Positions 62,309 to 64,000 of a stretch of 64,000 nt of DNA are shown here, piece after piece (within the stretch, counting starts at the first letter, position 1; the number at the start of each line of letters is the position of its first letter). The DNA lies in the NCBI RefSeq assembly GCF_052117125.1, contig NZ_JBQKJT010000008.1, positions 94,581 to 158,580 of the forward strand. Reading direction: 5' to 3'. The notes beneath the pieces were generated by a model. The model was not told the DNA's origin and made no database searches. It saw only the letters and a list, made by a program, of their open reading frames with translations. Source of the stretch: Avoscillospira_A sp052117125 (GTDB lineage: Bacteria > Bacillota > Clostridia > Oscillospirales > Oscillospiraceae). A program made the position numbers and the translations under genes.

Positions 62309-62917
62309 ATGTCAATCAACCACAACCTCAAAAGACTGCGCCAGATCGCAGGTCTGACCCAGGAGGAAGTCGCAGATAAGATCGGTCTGACCAGACAGGC
62401 AATCTCCGGCTATGAATCAGGCAGACGACAGCCTGATATCGCCATGATCGAACAACTTGCCCAACTATATCACACAGACATCCTTGAAATTCTATACGGG
62501 AATAGTGCAAAGCAGAAAGAACTGCGCAGGTTCCATCGGGCAGCCATCCTGACAATGATTCTGCCGCTGCTGCTGATATTCCTCCGTTCGTGCATACTGC
62601 TTGGTATGAATCGACTGCTTCCAATGGTGGACGGACAATTTCAGCTCATAGAGTCCTCAAGGCCCATGCTGGAAACACGAATGAGCGTGCGAATGACGCT
62701 GCTCCAAATTGGGGATGCCCTAGGCAGCCTGTCCAATCTATCCGCCCTGATTGGCTGTATCGTTCTGGTCGTCTTGTCAAAAAATCTGTGTTCGCTTCCA
62801 TCCGGCAAAGCAAGCATTCTGTATGTGCTCTCTTTTCTGGTGGGAACCATTGTGGTGACCGTTCCCTTTGTAAACGCTAATATGAAAGTGAGCCACTTGG
62901 CTGGTTTTCGCTCATGA
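62309..62917 (+). CDS. XRE-type HTH regulator with membrane domain, 3' end altered by IS21
   Basis: 202 residues from ATG 62309 (ACGGGAGG). HTH_3 at about 5-60 (LKRLRQIAGLTQEEVADKIGLTRQAISGYESGRRQPD) then three or so TM helices (about 87-107, 150-170, 175-197). The last ten or so codons (KVSHLAGFRS) come from the IS21 end (TGAAAGTGAGCCAC), so the native C terminus is probably lost. A membrane-linked regulator; function otherwise unknown. Confidence 0.75.
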   Translation: MSINHNLKRLRQIAGLTQEEVADKIGLTRQAISGYESGRRQPDIAMIEQLAQLYHTDILEILYGNSAKQKELRRFHRAAILTMILPLLLIFLRSCILLGMNRLLPMVDGQFQLIESSRPMLETRMSVRMTLLQIGDALGSLSNLSALIGCIVLVVLSKNLCSLPSGKASILYVLSFLVGTIVVTVPFVNANMKVSHLAGFRS

Positions 62918-63915
62918 AAAATTGAGCCACCCAAGGATGTCCTCTATAATGGTCGCAGACTATATAGGGGGCGCATAAAGGTGGTTATCACAGTGGAAAT
63001 TTACAAACAAATTCGCAAGATGCGGCTGCAGGGCATGAGTCAGCGGCAGATCGCTGCATCTCTGCAGATCTCCCGGAATACCGTCAAGAAGTACTGGAAC
63101 GGTGACAGCGTTCCATGGGAGCGAAAAAACTACAGCCGGGCAGCCTCCGTTCTGACTGAGGATGTGGTGGCTTTCATCCGGCACTGCCTGGAAGAAGATA
63201 CCCACAGCCCCAGGAAACAGCACCATACTGCAAAACGTATCTATGACCGGCTGGTGTGTGAACTGGGATTCACCGGCGGGGAGACTACCGTCCGCCGGCT
63301 GGTGAGCCAACTTCGGGAAAAACACCAAGAGGCATTTGTTCCGCTGTCCTTCCCTCCGGGGGATGCGATGCAGATTGACTGGGGCGAAGCAACGGTATAT
63401 CTGTCTGGTGTAAAGACAGTAGTGAACTTATTCTGCGCCCGGCTTTGTTACAGCGGTGCCCCGTTGGTTCTGGCTTACCGCAGGCAGAATGAGGAAAGCT
63501 TTTTGGATGCCTTGGTCCAGGTATTCCAGTACTTTTACTTTGGTGGCGTCCCAAAGCGAGTTATCTTTGATAATGGCAAGGTTGCCGTTAAGGATGGCTT
63601 TGGCGCTCATGCTCGGAAACAGGCCGGGTATGCCGCTTTGGCGGCTCACTATGGATTTGAAGCCATTTTCTGCAATCCCGCATCCGGAAATGAGAAGGGC
63701 CTGGTGGAAGGCCTGGTGGGTTACAGCAGACGAAATACCTGCGTCCCGGTTCCCAAAGTGGAGTCCATGGAAGAACTAAATGCTCTGTTGCAGGAAAAAT
63801 GCAGGGAATATTTGTCCCACCAGATCCGCGGCAAGGAAGCGGAAGTCGGCGCCATGCTGGCACAGGAAAAGGAGCATCTTTACCCGCTTGGGGCAATCCC
63901 AAATTCTGTGTAAAC
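62883..63915 (+). mobile_element. Truncated IS21-family element
   Basis: The left end carries repeated TGAAA..TGAGCCAC words (62883-62896 and 62915-62930), like IS21 transposase-binding repeats, then a TATAAT -10 (62944-62949 region) and istA. istB and the right end are not seen before the window ends; istA is itself cut short, so the element looks defective. Confidence 0.7.
62981..63913 (+). pseudogene. istA: IstA transposase, C-terminally truncated
   Basis: 310 residues from GTG 62981 (GTG 62993 has better spacing from AAAGGTGG); full IstA is about 400-520. HTH (QGMSQRQIAASLQISRNTVKKYW) and DDE core (MQIDWGEATVYL, VIFDNGKVAVKDG, NPASGNEKGLVEGLVGYSRRN) are complete, but it stops after EKEHLYPL with an unrelated tail, losing the C-terminal beta domain. 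Probably inactive. Confidence 0.75.
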
Positions 63916-63951
63916 TCCGTTCAGGGTGGGAATAGAGCAAAATTTATTCAG

Positions 63952-63984
63952 GGCGGCAGCAGGTTCATTTGGCTGCCGCCTTTT
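63952..63984 (+). terminator. Terminator-like hairpin near the right edge
   Basis: GGCGGCAGC pairs with GCTGCCGCC, then TTTT. Probably belongs to the sequence joined to the broken istA. Confidence 0.6.
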
Positions 63985-64000
63985 CAACAACATAACGCCG

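Overview
The window looks like the chromosome of a GC-rich gut Clostridia, most likely Oscillospiraceae (Flavonifractor/Lawsonibacter/Oscillibacter-like). This is inferred from the diaminopimelate pathway through Ddh, the T-box and lysine riboswitch leaders, type III glutamine synthetase, strong AGGAGG ribosome sites and the contractile-tail operon. No rRNA, tRNA or CRISPR array was recognised.

Region 1 (1-16.5 kb, minus strand) is most of an extracellular contractile injection system (eCIS) operon. It is led by a consensus promoter at 16471-16498 and runs off the left edge. Sheath, inner tube, a tail-assembly protein, a DUF6760-like protein with no normal start codon, a second tube protein, a repeat-expanded tail-protein-I and a baseplate/fibre-like protein come first. 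Four envelope proteins follow: pseudokinase-TM-LysM, a sensor with a degenerate cyclase domain, a TM-MORN protein and a secreted copper-amine-oxidase-like protein. Then comes the DUF4255 tail-terminator gene. This envelope module inside a contractile-tail operon is the strongest candidate for something undescribed. The LytTR regulator gene just upstream (16.6-17.4 kb) carries an in-frame TGA at codon 21.

Region 2 (17755-22373) is a small integrative element inserted at the first codons of ychF. It has 20-bp direct repeats, arm-type repeats at both ends, and parA (truncated), an unknown gene, a sigma-region-4-like gene, xis and int. ychF survives with a ribosome site supplied by the element.

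Region 3 (22.3-36 kb) holds housekeeping genes: ychF, a lysA-like decarboxylase, an ABC-F protein with one degenerate ATP site, a DUF1801 protein, ktrB-ktrA and an SLH surface protein. An IS3-family element sits exactly in the loop of a terminator hairpin. A Met-type T-box leads metY-metA.

Region 4 (35.7-41.4 kb) is a lysine-riboswitch-controlled operon dapA-dapB-ddh-lysC-lysA. Region 5 (41.7-48.8 kb) is an unexplained three-gene operon headed by a 1578-residue HD/HEAT/NMNAT-like/PRTase-like protein. Region 6 (49-53.4 kb) is asnB-glnN under an Asn-type T-box. Region 7 (53.5-64 kb) has a MATE transporter, an OPT transporter/PqqD/PepD peptide group, an HD hydrolase, a sigma/anti-sigma pair, an XRE membrane regulator and a truncated IS21 element that has altered its 3' end.
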